DNA of 64,000 nucleotides from Streptomyces albogriseolus (GTDB taxonomy: Bacteria; Actinomycetota; Actinomycetes; Streptomycetales; Streptomycetaceae), in assembly GCA_014650475.1 (NCBI GenBank), contig BMVA01000028.1:1-64000 (forward strand). The letters run 5' to 3'. Positions 62,982 to 64,000 of this stretch are shown here, piece by piece; position 1 is the stretch's first letter; each line of letters starts with the position of its first letter. Both the position numbers and the translations under genes were made by a program. The notes under the pieces were generated by a model that was not told where the DNA came from, made no database searches, and worked only from the letters and a program-made list of their open reading frames with translations.

Positions 62982-63016
62982 CGAAGGGCGGGACCCCACC
63001 GGGGTCCCGCCCTTCG
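62982..63016. terminator. bidirectional terminator between lipoprotein and phoP
   Basis: Perfect 16-bp stem CGAAGGGCGGGACCCC / GGGGTCCCGCCCTTCG with a 3-nt loop, 23 bp past the lipoprotein stop and 18 bp past the phoP stop. Confidence 0.93.
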
Positions 63017-63034
63017 CGTCGTCCGGCCCGCGGC

Positions 63035-63715
63035 CTACGGCTCGAACTTGTAGCCCAGCCCGCGCACGGTCACCAGATAGCGGGGCGCGCCCGGGTCCGG
63101 CTCGATCTTGGCGCGCAGGCGCTTCACGTGGACGTCGAGGGTCTTGGTGTCCCCCACGTAGTCCGCGCCCCACACCCGGTCGATGAGCTGCATCCGGGTC
63201 AGCACCCGGCCCGCGTTGCGCAGCAGCATCTCCAGCAGGTCGAACTCCTTCAGCGGCAGGTCGATCTTGGTGCCGCCGACGGTCACCACGTGCCGGTCGA
63301 CGTCCATCCGCACCGGGCCCGCCTCCAGGGCCGCCGGGGCGGTCTCCTCGGGCTCCCCGCGCCGGCGCAGCACCGCGCGGATCCGCGCCACCAGCTCACG
63401 GGAGGAGAACGGCTTGGTGACGTAGTCGTCGGCGCCTATCTCCAGACCGACCACCTTGTCGATCTCGCTGTCCTTGGCGGTCACCATGATCACGGGAACG
63501 TTGGAGCGGCCGCGCAGCTGACGGCACACTTCGGTGCCCGGCAGCCCGGGCAGCATCAGGTCGAGAAGGACGAGGTCGGCGCCGTTGCGCTCGAACTCGT
63601 CGAGTCCGTCGGGCCCGGTGGTCGCCACGGCGACCTCGAAGCCCTCCTTGCGGAGCATGTACGACAGGGCGTCGGAGAAGGACTCCTCGTCCTCGACGAC
63701 GAGCACTCGGGTCAC
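63035..63715 (-). CDS. phoP: phosphate response regulator PhoP
   Basis: 226-residue OmpR/PhoB-type regulator. Receiver: [11 protein letters not shown], phospho-acceptor Asp in [13 protein letters not shown], Thr/Lys switch MVTAKDS and [10 protein letters not shown]. Winged-helix C-terminus: [39 protein letters not shown]. It controls the phosphate-starvation regulon and antibiotic onset. GTG at 63715 overlaps the phoR stop (GTGA, 63712-63715), so the pair is translationally coupled. Confidence 0.97.
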   Translation of the reverse strand: MTRVLVVEDEESFSDALSYMLRKEGFEVAVATTGPDGLDEFERNGADLVLLDLMLPGLPGTEVCRQLRGRSNVPVIMVTAKDSEIDKVVGLEIGADDYVTKPFSSRELVARIRAVLRRRGEPEETAPAALEAGPVRMDVDRHVVTVGGTKIDLPLKEFDLLEMLLRNAGRVLTRMQLIDRVWGADYVGDTKTLDVHVKRLRAKIEPDPGAPRYLVTVRGLGYKFEP

Positions 63716-64000
63716 GGAAGGACCTCCGGGGAGGGAAGCGTTGCGTACGCGGATGGATCGGACGAGTGGGGGGAGGGGTGGGACGTCTCTCCGGCCTCGC
63801 CGTCGAGGCCCTCGGAGTCTTCCCGCTCGGACGGCCGGCGACCGTGGGCCGGGCGGGCCTCGGGCAGCCGCAGGGTGAAGGTGGAGCCCTGGCCCTCGGC
63901 GCTCCACACCGTGACCTCCCCGCCGTGCGAGGCGGCCACGTGTTTCACGATCGCGAGGCCCAGCCCCGTGCCGCCGGTGGCACGGGAGCGGGCGGGGTCG
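63712..64000 (-). CDS. phoR: sensor histidine kinase PhoR, C-terminal fragment
   Basis: The last ~95 codons of the kinase; the rest lies beyond the window. The ATP-binding G2 box is seen at the cut edge ([19 protein letters not shown]), followed by [20 protein letters not shown] and a poorly conserved tail rich in Ser/Pro/Glu. It phosphorylates PhoP, with which it overlaps by 4 bp. The partner identity rests on the phoP neighbour and gene order. Confidence 0.93.
   Translation of the reverse strand, partial: DPARSRATGGTGLGLAIVKHVAASHGGEVTVWSAEGQGSTFTLRLPEARPAHGRRPSEREDSEGLDGEAGETSHPSPHSSDPSAYATLPSPEVLP

Overview
The window (about 70% or more G+C, GTG/TTG starts, third-position GC bias, mycothiol-dependent enzymes, MsiK, DasR-type sites, PhoR-PhoP next to a CarD-IspDF block) is a stretch of chromosome from a Streptomyces species. 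Gene order from murQ through groEL2, thrC, otsAB, nagKA, cdgB, msiK, cysS-ispDF and carD to phoRP is the order I know from the conserved core arm of Streptomyces chromosomes. I see no prophage, integrase, insertion sequence or CRISPR array.

Layout. 1-3 kb: a C-terminal fragment of an XPB-associated protein and the XPB-type DNA helicase. 3-7 kb: a DUF4097 protein and a DrrAB-type ABC exporter, divergent from a MarR/GbsR-like regulator, with inverted repeats between them. 7-13.5 kb: an unusual alpha/beta hydrolase preceded by the remnant of a short-chain dehydrogenase, two MmyB-type regulators flanking an aldo/keto reductase, and the RNA polymerase recycling ATPase HelR. 13.6-20.3 kb: CutC, a mycothiol-dependent DinB-like enzyme, a virginiamycin B lyase, a WhiJ/AbaA-like trio (DUF397, HTH-DUF5753, ATP-binding anti-sigma-like protein), an HD hydrolase, a DinB-GNAT fusion and two small proteins. 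20.3-29 kb: RpiR regulator and MurQ (MurNAc-6-P etherase), Old Yellow Enzyme, GroEL2 behind two tandem CIRCE elements, a cold-shock protein, then a threonine-synthase-like gene plus sulfur-carrier gene behind an S-box (SAM-I) riboswitch. 29-38 kb: GpgS, OtsA, OtsB, then the amino-sugar block (orphan sugar-binding lipoprotein, nagK, nagA, PfkB kinase) divergently arranged around tandem DasR boxes. 38-50 kb: CdgB diguanylate cyclase, flavin reductase, two GNATs, ArfB, TerD, M1 peptidase, TPR and pentapeptide proteins, a flavoprotein, a SoxR-box quinone reductase and an APH-like kinase. 50-64 kb: tRNA-Thr, a WYL regulator divergent from DUF3224, MsiK, a sugar nucleotidyltransferase, a DoxX protein, RlmB-CysS-IspF-IspD, CarD, a lipoprotein and PhoP-PhoR (PhoR cut by the window end).

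Functional themes. (1) Amino-sugar and cell-wall recycling: MurQ, NagK, NagA, a sugar-binding lipoprotein without permeases and the shared ATPase MsiK; DasR-like sites lie before nagKA and, less expectedly, cutC. (2) Sulfur and methionine: the SAM riboswitch, the ThrC-like enzyme and the CysO-like carrier argue for homocysteine synthesis from O-phosphohomoserine rather than threonine synthesis. (3) Stress and xenobiotic defence: HelR, virginiamycin B lyase, ABC exporter, SoxR-box reductase, mycothiol-dependent enzymes, TerD. (4) Trehalose and glucosylglycerate osmolytes: GpgS, OtsA, OtsB.

Two architectural habits recur: many start codons lie 6-7 nt after a TANNNT hexamer, which fits leaderless mRNAs, and in three places the TAG stop codon of the upstream gene is the start of that hexamer. 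All functional statements rest on reading the sequence and on memory of the families; no database search was run.
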